From contig NZ_PDZL01000005.1 in assembly GCF_002735705.1 (NCBI RefSeq), positions 62,001 to 126,000 on the forward strand: a stretch of DNA of 64,000 bases. Reading direction: 5' to 3'. The notes beneath the pieces were generated by a model, which saw nothing but the letters and a program-made list of their open reading frames with translations, searched no databases and was not told the origin of the DNA. The position numbers and the translations under genes were made by a program. The stretch comes from Janthinobacterium sp. BJB426. GTDB taxonomy: Bacteria; Pseudomonadota; Gammaproteobacteria; Burkholderiales; Burkholderiaceae_D. Positions 54,400-63,513 of the stretch are shown here, one piece after another; position 1 is the stretch's first letter; each line of letters begins with the position of its first letter.

Positions 54400-55196
54400 C
54401 AACGCAAGCCATCAGCGAAGCGCAATTGCACGCCCTGGCCGACGGCGTCCTGCCCGAGACGCAGCGCGCGGCCATCGACACCCACCTGCGCGCGCACCCC
54501 GAGGATGCCGCCAGGGTGGATGCGTGGCGCGAACAGAACCGGCAATTGCGCGCCCTGTTCGACCCCGTGCTGTACGAAGCCGTGCCGCCGACGCTGCGGC
54601 AGGCGGCATCGCCACCGGCCGCGAACGGCGCCTGGCAGCGGCACGCCATGCAGGCGGCAGCGGCCGTCGTGCTGGTGATCGCCGGCGGCGCGGGCGGCTG
54701 GCTGCTGCGCGGCGATGGCGGCGATGCCGGTGCCCTGCGGACCGCCAGCGCCAGCCCGATCTCCCTGGCGCGCAGCGCCGCCATCGCCCATGCCGTCTAC
54801 ACGCCCGAAGTGCGCCACCCCGTCGAGGTGGGCGCGGAACAGGAAGCGCACCTGGTGCAATGGCTGTCGAAACGCCTGGGCACGAAATTGCAGCCGCCCG
54901 TACTGTCGCCGCTCGGCTATCACTTGATCGGCGGGCGATTGCTGCCCGGCGATGGCGACGGCCCTGTGGCGCAATTCATGTATGAAGATGACGCTGGCAA
55001 GCGCCTGACCCTGTACGTGGCGAAAGAGCGGGTGGGCAGGCAGGAAACGGCCTTCCGCTATACGCAGGAAAAGGAGTTGAGCGTGTTTTACTGGATCGAC
55101 GGCCAGCTCGGTTATGCCCTCTCGGCGGGCCTGCCCAAGCAGGAACTGGGCAAGATCGCCGACGCCGTGTACGCGCAGCTGGGGCAGCCGCGTTAA
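54396..55196 (+). CDS. Anti-sigma factor (transmembrane)
   Basis: The 266-residue protein has an N-terminal anti-sigma-like helical domain (AQLHALADGVLPETQRAAIDTHLRAHPEDAARVDAWREQN), typical of ECF partners though without the zinc-binding HxxxCxxC. One transmembrane helix follows (AMQAAAAVVLVIAGGAGGWLL), then a periplasmic domain (residues ~130-266, LGYHLIGGRLLPG, LSVFYWIDGQLGYALSAGL). That part likely senses an envelope signal. Its stop interlocks (TTAA) with that of the convergent MFS gene. Confidence 0.88.
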   Translation: MTTQAISEAQLHALADGVLPETQRAAIDTHLRAHPEDAARVDAWREQNRQLRALFDPVLYEAVPPTLRQAASPPAANGAWQRHAMQAAAAVVLVIAGGAGGWLLRGDGGDAGALRTASASPISLARSAAIAHAVYTPEVRHPVEVGAEQEAHLVQWLSKRLGTKLQPPVLSPLGYHLIGGRLLPGDGDGPVAQFMYEDDAGKRLTLYVAKERVGRQETAFRYTQEKELSVFYWIDGQLGYALSAGLPKQELGKIADAVYAQLGQPR

Positions 55197-56413
55197 GTGG
55201 CGCTTGCAGTCCGCTGCCGTGCGCGTGATCCGGCCACGTGGATGACGCCAGCCAGCAAGCCCACTACGACACCAAACACCGCCACGCCCGTCCAGCCGAA
55301 ACGCTGCATCAGCCAGCCGCTGACCGCCACGCCGACGGCGCCGCCGATGAAGGTCGCCGTCATGTACAGGCTGTTGATGCGGCCCTGGGCGGCCGGATCG
55401 ACGGCAAAGGCGCGCGTCTGGTTGGCCACCAGGGCAGCCTGCACGCCGATATCGAGCACGATGACGCCGATCACCAGCAAGACCAGCGACGAGGCGGCAC
55501 CCGCCAGCAGCAAGTAGGACAAGGTCACGATGGCGATGCTCAAGCCGATGACCGTGCGCGAACCGAGTCTGTCGGTGGCCCTGCCGCCCAGCGTGGCGGC
55601 CAGCGCGCCAGCCGCGCCGATGATGCCGAAGGCGCCGGCCCAGGCGCTGCCCAAATGCCATGGGCCGTTGGCCAGCAGCGACGCCAGGTTGACCCAGAAC
55701 GCATTGAAGCACGCCCACAACAGCGCCTGGATCAGCATAGCTTCGCGCAGCGGGCGATGCTCGCGCGCCAATGGCCATAACGACGCCAGCAAGCCAAGGT
55801 AGGAAAGCTGGCTAGTCGGTCTCCCGCGTGGCAGCAAGGCCGCCGCCGCGATCCAGACGGGCACCATGAACGCCGCTTCCATCGCGTACACGGCGCGCCA
55901 GCCCCAGGCCTCGCCCACCACGCCGGCCACCGTGCGTCCCAGCAGGATGCCGACCATGATGCCGCTGACCACCGTCCCGACGGAACGGCCACGCTCGCCG
56001 GGCGGCGACATGCTCGCGGCGAGCGGCACCAGTTGCTGCGGCACGCAGCTGACGATGCCCAGGCCAAACGAGGCTCCGATCAGCGGCCAGATGCCCGGTG
56101 CCAGCGCCGCCGCCAGGGCGCAAGCGAAGGCCAGCGCGATCTGCCCCAGCACCAGGGTGCGCCGGTCGACGCGGTCGCCCAGCGGCAGGAGCAGGGCCAG
56201 CCCCGTGGCAAAGCCCAGCAGCGCCGCGCCGGCGACCAGGTTGACAGCCGCCAGGTCGACGCCCAGGCCGGACTGGATCAAGGGCAGGATAGGCTGGGTG
56301 CAATAGATGTTGGTGATGACCGCACCGGCGATCACGGCCATTATGAGTATCTTGCCGCGCGGCGCGGATGCCACGGTGGGTGCATCGGGCGGGGGTGTGG
56401 GCATGGGGCGCAT
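55193..56413 (-). CDS. MFS transporter
   Basis: A 406-residue permease with about 12 helices. It has motif A-like LLLPLGDRVDRRTLVL and the N-terminal ILIMAVIAGAVITNIYCTQPILPLI. It resembles the YnfM/DHA1-type drug exporters. Substrate unknown. AAGGA lies eight bases before the ATG. It is divergent from a LysR-type regulator, which probably controls it. Confidence 0.87.
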   Translation of the reverse strand: MRPMPTPPPDAPTVASAPRGKILIMAVIAGAVITNIYCTQPILPLIQSGLGVDLAAVNLVAGAALLGFATGLALLLPLGDRVDRRTLVLGQIALAFACALAAALAPGIWPLIGASFGLGIVSCVPQQLVPLAASMSPPGERGRSVGTVVSGIMVGILLGRTVAGVVGEAWGWRAVYAMEAAFMVPVWIAAAALLPRGRPTSQLSYLGLLASLWPLAREHRPLREAMLIQALLWACFNAFWVNLASLLANGPWHLGSAWAGAFGIIGAAGALAATLGGRATDRLGSRTVIGLSIAIVTLSYLLLAGAASSLVLLVIGVIVLDIGVQAALVANQTRAFAVDPAAQGRINSLYMTATFIGGAVGVAVSGWLMQRFGWTGVAVFGVVVGLLAGVIHVAGSRARQRTASAT

Positions 56414-56550
56414 GGCGCTGTCCTTTCAAGTTGCCGCGGCAACATGCCGCAGCGAAGGAGACCAGCTTACGTACTTGCACCGATAAAGAGAATCCCATAA
56501 GATTGAGAATCATTCTTCCAAAATTCGATAGGTTCACATGAGAACACGCC
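56414..56550. promoter_or_regulatory. Divergent MFS / LysR control region with an inverted repeat
   Basis: 137 bp between the two start codons. AAGATTGAGAATCATTCTT (56499-56517) contains the perfect repeat GATT-GAG-AATC, nested in the AAGA...TCTT halves. LysR sites often have T-N11-A symmetry of this size, so it is a candidate operator. Confidence 0.45.
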
Positions 56551-57465
56551 GTGGATAGGCTGGAATCCATGTCCATCTTGCTGGCGGTGGTGGACGCAGG
56601 CAGCCTGTCGGCTGCCGCGCGCCATCTCTCCATGCCGCTGGCCACCGTCAGCCGCAAGGTGGCGGCGCTGGAAGCGCACCTCAACACGCGGCTGCTGCAC
56701 CGCACGACGCGCCAGTTGTCGCTGACGGAGGCCGGTCTATCCTACGTGACCGCGTGCCGCCGCATCCTCGAAGAGATCGGCGAAGCGGAGCGTATTGCGA
56801 CGGGCGAATATGCGGCGCCGAAAGGCGAGCTGACGATCACGGCGCCCGTCATGTTCGGACGCCTGCACATCGTGCCCGTGGTGGCGGCGTTCCTGGCCCG
56901 CTATCCGGACATCGAGATCAGGCTGGTGCTGACCGACCGCGTCCTGCACCTGATGGACGAGCAGGTCGACGTGGCCGTGCGCATCGGCGACCTGCCCGAC
57001 AGCAGCTTCATGGCGACGCGGGTCGGCACCGTGCGCCGGGTCGTCTGCGCCAGTCCCGGCTACCTGGCAGCGCATGGCACACCAGCTGCGCCGGGCGACC
57101 TGGCAGCCCATGCCTGCATCAGCTTCGAGGTGCTGGAATCGCGGCGCGCCTGGGTCTTCGGCACGGGCAAGGCTGCGCAGTCCGTGTCCGTGCATTCGCG
57201 CCTGGCCGTCAATACGGTGGACGCGGCAATCGCCGCCGCCACCCTGGACGCGGGCGTGATCCGCGTACTGTCGTACCAGGTCATGGACGCCCTGCGCGAC
57301 GACAGGCTGCGCATCGTGCTCGCACCGTTCGAAGCGGCGCCCTTGCCCGTCAGCCTGCTGCACAAGGGACAAGCGCCGCTGCCGTTGAAATTGCGCGCCT
57401 TCCTCGATTTCGTCACGCCGCTGTTGCGCGCCGTGGCACTGGACGTCAGCCCAGCGCGCGCCTGA
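56551..57465 (+). CDS. LysR-family transcriptional regulator
   Basis: The 304-residue LTTR has an N-terminal winged helix (MSILLAVVDAGSLSAAARHLSMPLATVSRKVAALEAHLNTRLLHRTTRQLSLTEAG in pieces) and a substrate-binding domain. Typical landmarks are LTITAPVMFGRLHIVPVV, VAVRIGDLPDSS and the C-terminal PLPLKLRAFLDFV. The start is a GTG at 56551, which gives the canonical MDRLESM opening. It is divergent from the MFS gene, whose control is the likely function, and overlaps mug by 20 nt at its 3' end (convergent). Confidence 0.93.
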   Translation: MDRLESMSILLAVVDAGSLSAAARHLSMPLATVSRKVAALEAHLNTRLLHRTTRQLSLTEAGLSYVTACRRILEEIGEAERIATGEYAAPKGELTITAPVMFGRLHIVPVVAAFLARYPDIEIRLVLTDRVLHLMDEQVDVAVRIGDLPDSSFMATRVGTVRRVVCASPGYLAAHGTPAAPGDLAAHACISFEVLESRRAWVFGTGKAAQSVSVHSRLAVNTVDAAIAAATLDAGVIRVLSYQVMDALRDDRLRIVLAPFEAAPLPVSLLHKGQAPLPLKLRAFLDFVTPLLRAVALDVSPARA

Positions 57466-57967
57466 GTTCCGCATAGGCCTCGACCAGCCGCTCCTTCGAA
57501 TAGCCGCGATTGAGACCACTCGGATTGGGCAGTATCCACACGCGCGCACCGCCGAAGCGCTCCGGCTGCTCGCCCCACTCCAGCTGGCGTTTTCCCGTCA
57601 TCGCCGCGTAGGCGGCCTTGCCCAGGAAGGCAATCCACTGCGGCTGCGCCAATGCCAGTTTGTGCTGCAGGCTCGCCGCCGCTTGCGCGAATTCATCCGC
57701 TCCCACCTGGTCCGCGCGGCTGGTCGGGCGCCCGACGGCCGCCGTCAAACCGAGCCCGAAACCGAGCACGCTGGCATCGTCCTGCGGTGCCACCAGATGC
57801 GGCGTGAAGCCGGCCAGGTGCAGCACGGGCCAGAAGCGGTTGCCGCGTCCGAGAAAATGGTGGCCGGCGGCCGCCGCGTCCACGCCGGGATTGAGGCCGC
57901 AAAATACCACCTGCAAGCCGGGAGCGAGGATGTCGGGCAAACCCGGCGCCGTTGTGATGTATGTCAT
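57446..57967 (-). CDS. mug: G/U mismatch-specific DNA glycosylase Mug
   Basis: The 173-residue uracil-DNA glycosylase superfamily enzyme shows VVFCGLNPGVDAAAAGHHF, whose asparagine is the catalytic residue in Mug, and the NPSGLNRGY motif near the C-terminus. It excises uracil and thymine from G mismatches. The ATG at 57967 has GGAG seven bases upstream; the longer ORF adds 14 unsupported residues. Its 3' end overlaps that of the LysR gene by 20 nt. Confidence 0.92.
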   Translation of the reverse strand: MTYITTAPGLPDILAPGLQVVFCGLNPGVDAAAAGHHFLGRGNRFWPVLHLAGFTPHLVAPQDDASVLGFGLGLTAAVGRPTSRADQVGADEFAQAAASLQHKLALAQPQWIAFLGKAAYAAMTGKRQLEWGEQPERFGGARVWILPNPSGLNRGYSKERLVEAYAELRRALG

Positions 57968-58118
57968 GGAAAACTCCGATATCAGAAGCCGCAGTATGCC
58001 ACCGGCCATATCTCCTGCAGCGCAGGGCGGCTGGTGCTACCATCCCATACTGATGAGCTAATCCGTTTGGCGGATGGCCGTCGCGCTGTCCCGCACCATC
58101 CCCCACCGAGGAATACAC

Positions 58119-58595
58119 ATGACGACCCTGACCATCAATGGCAAGCAGCACGACCTTGCACTGCCTGAAGACACGCCCCTGCTGTGGGCCCTGCGCGACG
58201 AACTGGGCATGACCGGCACCAAATTCGGCTGCGGCATGGCCCTGTGCGGCGCCTGCACCGTGCACCTCGATGGCGAAGCCATCCGCTCCTGCGTAACGCC
58301 GGTCTCGGCCGCCGCTGGCAAGAAGATCACCACCATCGAAGCGGTGGGCGAAGACAAGGTTGGCTTTGCGCTGCAGCAAGCGTGGCAGGAACACGGCGTG
58401 CCACAATGCGGCTACTGTCAGGCCGGGCAAATCATGTCGGCCACGGCCCTGCTGCACAAGACGCCAAAACCGAACGACCAGCAGATCCGCGAAGCGATGA
58501 GCGGCAATATCTGCCGCTGCGGCACCTACACGCGCATCCATGCGGCCATCAAGCAGGCCTCGGCCAGCATCAACGCAAAAGGAGCGGCCAAATGA
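58119..58595 (+). CDS. 2Fe-2S subunit of a molybdenum hydroxylase (IorA-like)
   Basis: A 158-residue small subunit with two [2Fe-2S] centres: the plant-type ferredoxin motif [18 protein letters not shown] and the second C-terminal cluster [13 protein letters not shown] with [12 protein letters not shown]. It passes electrons from the molybdenum subunit to an acceptor, with no FAD subunit adjacent. That makes it isoquinoline-1-oxidoreductase-like or aldehyde-dehydrogenase-like rather than xanthine dehydrogenase. GAGGAA lies six bases before the ATG at 58119. Confidence 0.93.
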   Translation: MTTLTINGKQHDLALPEDTPLLWALRDELGMTGTKFGCGMALCGACTVHLDGEAIRSCVTPVSAAAGKKITTIEAVGEDKVGFALQQAWQEHGVPQCGYCQAGQIMSATALLHKTPKPNDQQIREAMSGNICRCGTYTRIHAAIKQASASINAKGAAK

Positions 58596-60898
58596 GCATC
58601 CATGACACTGCCGCCGCACATTCGCCCGCGCGGCGCAACTGGCTCAAGGCCGCCGGCGCGCTGGCCGGTTTGACCCTGGTGGCCGGCCCTTCGGGCCTCG
58701 TGATGGCGGCCGACGCCGTCAAATACGGCGGCGACAGCATGGCTGGCGGCGTGGTCGACGACACCCTGGTCTTCCTGTCGATCGGCGCCGACGGCATCGT
58801 CACCATCGTGGCGCACCGCTCCGAAATGGGCCAGGGCATCCGCACCAGCCTGCCCATGGTGGCAGCCGACGAACTGGGCGCCGACTGGGCGCAGGTGCGC
58901 GTGCAGCAGGCGCCCGCCGATGAAGCGCGCTACGGCAGCCAGGATACGGACGGCTCGCGCAGCATGCGCCACTCGTTCCGCGCCATGCGCCACGTGGGCG
59001 CCACGGCGCGCCTGATGCTGGAAACGGCGGCCGCCGTGCGCTGGGACGTGCCCGTGACGGAAGTCAGAGCCGTCAACCACGCTGTTGTGCATGCGGCCAG
59101 CGGACGCTCGCTGTCGTTCGGCGCGCTGGCCGAGGAAGCGGCCAAATTGCCGGTGCCGCCGCGCGCGCGCATCAGCCTGAAAACGGCGGACGAGCTGCGC
59201 TACATCGGACAAACGAGCACGCGCGGCATCGACTTGCACGACATCGTCACCGGCAATACCCACTTCGGCATCGACACGCGCCTCGATGGCATGACGTATG
59301 CCGTCATCGCCCGTCCGCCCGTCTTTGGCGGCAAGCTGAAAAGCGTGGACAAGACCGCGGCCCTGAAGGTGCCGGGCGTGCTGCGCATCGTCGAACTGGC
59401 GGGTAGCCCGCCGCCGGCCATGTTCAATCCGCTGGGCGGCGTGGCCGTCATCGCGACAAACACCTGGGCCGCCATCAAGGGCCGCGAAGCGCTGGTACTG
59501 GAATGGGACGACGGCCCGAACGGCGATTACGACTCGAAGGCATTCCGCAAGACGCTGGAAGCGGCCGTGCGCCAGCCCGCCAACCCGGCGCGCGACCAGG
59601 GCAAGACGGTGGCGACGCTGGCCGCCGCTCCCGCCGCGCGCAAGCTCAGTGCCGAATACTATCTGCCCCACCTGGCCCACGCCACCATGGAGCCGCCCGC
59701 CGCCACCGTACGCATCGCCAACGGCAAGGCCGAAGTGTGGGCCTGCGTACAGGCGCCGCAGGCGACGCGCAGCAACGTGGCCAAGGCCCTGGGCCTGGCG
59801 TATGACGACGTGACCGTGCACGTGACCCTGCTCGGTGGCGGCTTCGGACGCAAATCGAAACCCGATTTCGCCGTCGAGGCGGCGCTACTGTCGAAAGCCA
59901 CGGATGGCGCGCCCGTCAAGCTGACGTGGACGCGCGACGACGACCTGCAGCACGACTACCTGCACACGGTCTCCGTCGAACGGCTGGAAGCGTCGCTGGA
60001 CGCGAAAGGCATGCCGACGGCCTGGCTGCACCGCACGGCCGCGCCCACCATCACCTCGACCTTTGCCGCCGGCGCGAACAAGCAGGCGCCGTTCGAGCTG
60101 GGCATGTCGGCCATCAACGTGCCGTTCGCCATCGCGAACATCCGCGTCGAGGTGCCCGAAGTGCCGGCCCACACGCGCATCGGCTGGTTCCGTTCCGTGT
60201 CGAACATCCCGCACGCGTTTGCCATCCAGTCGTTCACGGCCGAACTGGCCCATGCGGCAAAGAAAGACCACCGCGACTACCTGCTGGCGCTCTTGGGCCC
60301 CGCGCGCAAGATCAATCCGGCCGACCTGTCCGACGGCTGGAACTATGGCGAAGACCCGGCAAAGTATCCAGTCGATATCGGCCGCATGCGCCACGTGATC
60401 GAGCTGGCGACAGCCAAGGCGGGCTGGGGCCGCAAACTGCCCAAGGGACGGGGACTGGGTCTGGCCGTGTCCTACAGTTTCGTCACCTATGTGGCGGCCG
60501 TGATCGAGGTGGAAATCAATGCGGCCGGCGAAGTCATCGTGCCGAGGGTCGATATCGCCATGGATTGCGGACCGCAGATCAACCCGGACCGCGTGCGCTC
60601 GCAGATCGAGGGCGCCTGCATCATGGGCCTGTCGCTGGCCATGAGCGGCGAGATCAGTTTCAAGAATGGCCGGGTCGAGCAAAGCAATTTCCACGACTAC
60701 GCCGTGCTGCGCGCCGCCGATGCGCCGCGCGTGATCCACACGCACCTGGTGCCGGGCACCCTGGACATGGAGCTGGGCGGCGTGGGCGAGCCGGCCACGC
60801 CACCCATCGCGCCCGCCCTGTGCAACGCCATCTTCGCCGCCACGGGCAAGCGCATCCGCGCCCTGCCCGTGGGCATGCAGCTGGCGAAGAAAGGCTAG
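58592..60898 (+). CDS. Molybdopterin-binding subunit of a molybdenum hydroxylase (IorB-like)
   Basis: The 768-residue protein starts at the ATG overlapping the small-subunit stop. It has a twin-arginine-type leader ([30 protein letters not shown]), implying export of the folded complex. The xanthine-dehydrogenase-family domains show [38 protein letters not shown], and the C-terminal [17 protein letters not shown] containing the catalytic-glutamate motif. The substrate (N-heteroaromatic or aldehyde) is not visible. Cofactor supply: moaA, mobA-moeA and xdhC elsewhere in the window. The stop interlocks (CTAG) with the convergent MFS gene. Confidence 0.9.
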   Translation: MSIHDTAAAHSPARRNWLKAAGALAGLTLVAGPSGLVMAADAVKYGGDSMAGGVVDDTLVFLSIGADGIVTIVAHRSEMGQGIRTSLPMVAADELGADWAQVRVQQAPADEARYGSQDTDGSRSMRHSFRAMRHVGATARLMLETAAAVRWDVPVTEVRAVNHAVVHAASGRSLSFGALAEEAAKLPVPPRARISLKTADELRYIGQTSTRGIDLHDIVTGNTHFGIDTRLDGMTYAVIARPPVFGGKLKSVDKTAALKVPGVLRIVELAGSPPPAMFNPLGGVAVIATNTWAAIKGREALVLEWDDGPNGDYDSKAFRKTLEAAVRQPANPARDQGKTVATLAAAPAARKLSAEYYLPHLAHATMEPPAATVRIANGKAEVWACVQAPQATRSNVAKALGLAYDDVTVHVTLLGGGFGRKSKPDFAVEAALLSKATDGAPVKLTWTRDDDLQHDYLHTVSVERLEASLDAKGMPTAWLHRTAAPTITSTFAAGANKQAPFELGMSAINVPFAIANIRVEVPEVPAHTRIGWFRSVSNIPHAFAIQSFTAELAHAAKKDHRDYLLALLGPARKINPADLSDGWNYGEDPAKYPVDIGRMRHVIELATAKAGWGRKLPKGRGLGLAVSYSFVTYVAAVIEVEINAAGEVIVPRVDIAMDCGPQINPDRVRSQIEGACIMGLSLAMSGEISFKNGRVEQSNFHDYAVLRAADAPRVIHTHLVPGTLDMELGGVGEPATPPIAPALCNAIFAATGKRIRALPVGMQLAKKG

Positions 60899-62073
60899 GA
60901 GCGCCGCGCAACGAAGAACTGCAGCAGCAACGCCGCGGCTGCCACGGCTGCGGCGCCGGCCGCCAGCAGCCACATGGACCAGTCCAGCAGGAGCAGCAAG
61001 CCACCCATGGCGGCGCCGATGGCGCTGCCCAGGTACAGCGCCGATTCGTTGAGGGCGATGGCCAGGTTGCCGTCGCCCTGCCGCGCGCGCACGGCCAGCA
61101 ACCGCTGGTTTTGCGGCACTTGCAGGGCCCAGCCAGCCGCGCCCCACAGCACGATCGGCGCCAGCATCAGCCAGGCCGACCAGCCGGCCGCCAGCGGCAG
61201 CGCGCACAAGGCCAGCGCCAGCAGCAGCAAGATGCAGCAGGTCAGTTTCGGCGCCGCCACCTTGTCCGCCCAAGGCCCGACCAGCACGCTGCCAACGATT
61301 CCCCCCACGCCCCACGCCCACAGGAAAGGCGTGACGGACATCGCCGCGCCGTGCGCCGACCACGCCAGCAGCGGCGCGATAAACGTGTACATGCCCAGGC
61401 TGGCGATGGCCGCCAGCAGCGACACGAGCAAGATGGACAGCACCTGCCCATCGGCCAGCAAGGCCAGCTTGCGGCGCAGCGACGTGGCCGGCGCCGCCGG
61501 CAGCGCGGGCAGTTTCCACAGCAAGCCCGCCAGCGCCAGCCCACCCAGAAGAGTCACCAGCCACAGGGCCGCCGTCCAGCCCAGCTGCTGCGCCAGCAGC
61601 AAACTCAATGGCACACCCAGCACCGTGCCGCCCGCCATGCCGCCCATGATCACGCCGATGGCCTTGCCCCGCTGCTGCTGCGCCGACACGCCCGCCGCCG
61701 CCGCGATGCCCAGCGCCAGATACACGCCAGCACCGATGCCGGCGATGCCCCGCCACGCCAGCAGACTGCTGAAACCGGGCGCCAGCGCGCTGGCTGCATT
61801 CGCCAGCACGAACACGCCCAGGGCGAGCAAGAGGCCGGAGCGCTGCGCGCGCGCCGGCAGCAAGGCCACGGCAAGCGGCGAGCCGAGGCCATAGGCCAGG
61901 GTAAACGCCGTCACCAGTTGCGCGGCCATCGCCAGGGAGATGGAAAACGCGTCGGCGATCATCGGCATCAAGCCCGCCGTCACATACGACGCCATGCCCA
62001 GCGCGAACGCGCCAATGGCGATCAGGTAGACGGTGGCGGGAAGAGCGGTACGGGAGAAAGAATAGTCAGACAT
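60895..62073 (-). CDS. MFS transporter (AraJ/arabinose-efflux-like)
   Basis: A 392-residue permease with about 12 helices, beginning VYLIAIGAFALGMASYVTAGLMPMIADAF, which resembles DHA1-family members. Motif-like segments are GSPLAVALLPAR and GAGVYLALGIAAAA. Divergent from the MmyB-like regulator at 62184. Substrate unknown. Confidence 0.88.
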   Translation of the reverse strand: MSDYSFSRTALPATVYLIAIGAFALGMASYVTAGLMPMIADAFSISLAMAAQLVTAFTLAYGLGSPLAVALLPARAQRSGLLLALGVFVLANAASALAPGFSSLLAWRGIAGIGAGVYLALGIAAAAGVSAQQQRGKAIGVIMGGMAGGTVLGVPLSLLLAQQLGWTAALWLVTLLGGLALAGLLWKLPALPAAPATSLRRKLALLADGQVLSILLVSLLAAIASLGMYTFIAPLLAWSAHGAAMSVTPFLWAWGVGGIVGSVLVGPWADKVAAPKLTCCILLLLALALCALPLAAGWSAWLMLAPIVLWGAAGWALQVPQNQRLLAVRARQGDGNLAIALNESALYLGSAIGAAMGGLLLLLDWSMWLLAAGAAAVAAAALLLQFFVARRS

Positions 62074-62183
62074 GGGCCAGCTTTCAGAAAGAAAGCAGGC
62101 ATTCTGGAATACAATATAAACAATTACAATTTAACTGTTTATGCTATTACTGATAGCAACAGACTCACCGGAAAGACAGCACC
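62074..62183. promoter_or_regulatory. Divergent MFS / MmyB-type regulator control region
   Basis: An AT-rich 110-bp gap. ATAAACA (62116-62122) and TGTTTAT (62136-62142) are perfect inverted copies separated by 13 bp, with further imperfect symmetry between. It is a candidate operator for the adjacent helix-turn-helix regulator. Confidence 0.5.
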
Positions 62184-62969
62184 ATGCGCACTTTGGCCCG
62201 CACCCGCCACGAACTGGCCGCCTACCTGCAGGCGCGCCGCGCACGCCTGTCGCCCGAGGAGGTGGGCTTGCCCGGCGGCGGGCGACGCAGGACGCCCGGC
62301 TTGCGCCGCGAAGAAGTGGCGGCGCTGGCTGGCGTGGGGCTGACCTGGTACACCTGGCTGGAGCAGGGGCGCGACATCGGCGTCTCGAGCGCCTTTCTCG
62401 ACAAGCTGGCCGAAGTGCTGAAACTGGACGGGGGCGAACGCCGCCACCTGTTCCTGCTCGCACATGCGCGTCCGCCAGCCGAAGAAGGCAAGACGTTTTG
62501 CGTGGTGCCCCCGCCGGTGCGTCGCCTGATGCACGAGCTGGCGCATCCGGCCTATGTGCTCAATCTGCGCTGGGACGTGCTGGCTTTCAATGCGGGCGCG
62601 GACACCCTGTTTGGCTTCGGCGCGCATGTGCCATCGCGGCGCAATCTGCTGTGGCTCTTGTTTACCGACCCGCTGCTGCGATCACGCTTCACGGCCTGGG
62701 AAGAGCAGGCGCCGCTGATGCTGTCGAGCTTTCGCCGCGACTACGCGCGCGCCACGCAGGAAGCGGACATCCACGCGCTGGTGCAGGAACTGGAAAAAGT
62801 CTCGCCCGAATTCAAGCTGTGGTGGCGCCGCCACGACGTGCATGCGCCATGCGCCGGCGTGCGCCGCCTGAGCATCGACGGCGAGCAAGTCGCGTACGAG
62901 CACACCTCGCTGACCATCGATGCGGACCGCCATTTGCGGCTGGTCGTGTATGCGCGCCAGATGGAATAG
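62184..62969 (+). CDS. Helix-turn-helix regulator with MmyB-like ligand-binding domain
   Basis: The 261-residue protein has an N-terminal XRE-type HTH (GLRREEVAALAGVGLTWYTWLEQGRD) and a C-terminal MmyB-like domain (LRWDVLAFNAGADTLFGF, RNLLWLLFTDP, FRRDYARATQEADIHALVQEL). The C-terminal domain binds fatty-acid-like or other ligands in some relatives. It likely controls the divergent MFS transporter. Confidence 0.9.
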   Translation: MRTLARTRHELAAYLQARRARLSPEEVGLPGGGRRRTPGLRREEVAALAGVGLTWYTWLEQGRDIGVSSAFLDKLAEVLKLDGGERRHLFLLAHARPPAEEGKTFCVVPPPVRRLMHELAHPAYVLNLRWDVLAFNAGADTLFGFGAHVPSRRNLLWLLFTDPLLRSRFTAWEEQAPLMLSSFRRDYARATQEADIHALVQELEKVSPEFKLWWRRHDVHAPCAGVRRLSIDGEQVAYEHTSLTIDADRHLRLVVYARQME

Positions 62970-62986
62970 GAAATCTCCCCGCACAA

Positions 62987-63024
62987 CGAAAAAACCGCTG
63001 GCCCTCTTGCGAGGAACCAGCGGC
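62987..63024 (-). terminator. Terminator of tRNA-fMet copy 1
   Basis: On the minus strand, CCGCTGG, TT, CCTC-GCAA-GAGG and CCAGCGG form a two-part stem capped by a GCAA tetraloop, followed by T6. Confidence 0.9.
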
Positions 63025-63031
63025 TTCGAAT

Positions 63032-63108
63032 TGGTTGCGGGGACAGGATTTGAACCTGTGACCTTCGGGTTATGAGCCCGACGAGCTGCCAGACTGCTCC
63101 ACCCCGCA
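63032..63108 (-). tRNA. Initiator tRNA-fMet (CAT), copy 1
   Basis: 77 nt including encoded CCA. The anticodon is CAT, the anticodon stem carries the three consecutive G-C pairs of initiator tRNAs (TCGGG/CCCGA), and the D-loop/T-loop consensus is present (GGTTCAAATC). Position 1 is T opposite A72, so the terminal pair is a weak U-A rather than the C-A mismatch of E. coli fMet. Confidence 0.95.
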
Positions 63109-63204
63109 CTCGAATTATATACCAGATTGTTGCGCGGCGTAAAGGGCATGATTTGACAATTGCACGTGTGCCCCGTCTGCCGGAGTTTTCCGCTGGCCAG
63201 CAAT

Positions 63205-63240
63205 GGAAAAAACCGCTGATCTTTTGCAAGAATCAGCGGC
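63205..63240 (-). terminator. Terminator of tRNA-fMet copy 2
   Basis: CCGCTGAT...ATCAGCGG with an inner TCTT-GCAA-AAGA arm, followed on the minus strand by T6. It closely parallels the terminator of copy 1. Confidence 0.9.
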
Positions 63241-63250
63241 TTTCCGGTAT

Positions 63251-63327
63251 TGGTTGCGGGGACAGGATTTGAACCTGTGACCTTCGGGTTATGAGCCCGA
63301 CGAGCTGCCAGACTGCTCCACCCCGCA
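63251..63327 (-). tRNA. Initiator tRNA-fMet (CAT), copy 2
   Basis: A 77-nt copy that appears identical to copy 1, in the same orientation, with encoded CCA and U1-A72. Copy 2 is upstream of copy 1 on the minus strand. The two genes are separated by 142 bp that include the copy-2 terminator, indicating a tandem duplication of the gene-terminator unit. Confidence 0.95.
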
Positions 63328-63513
63328 CAAGAATTATAAGGGCAAACGGGTGGCTTAGGCAATAGCTATCTCAAATTCAACCGTAATAGACCAATCTAAT
63401 GAATGCGCGGGCGAGAGGATCGCCGGCCCAGCGTGCCTGCGCAGCTCGCCACGGGGTGCGCAATCGGTGTACAGTAAGCGTTACACCAGACACCCATTTT
63501 CCGAAGCCTGCCC

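Noticed and set aside
59885-61756. 623-codon minus-strand frame across the IorB and MFS genes
   Set aside because: It overlaps two well-supported genes in the wrong frame and is very Gly/Ala/Arg-rich.
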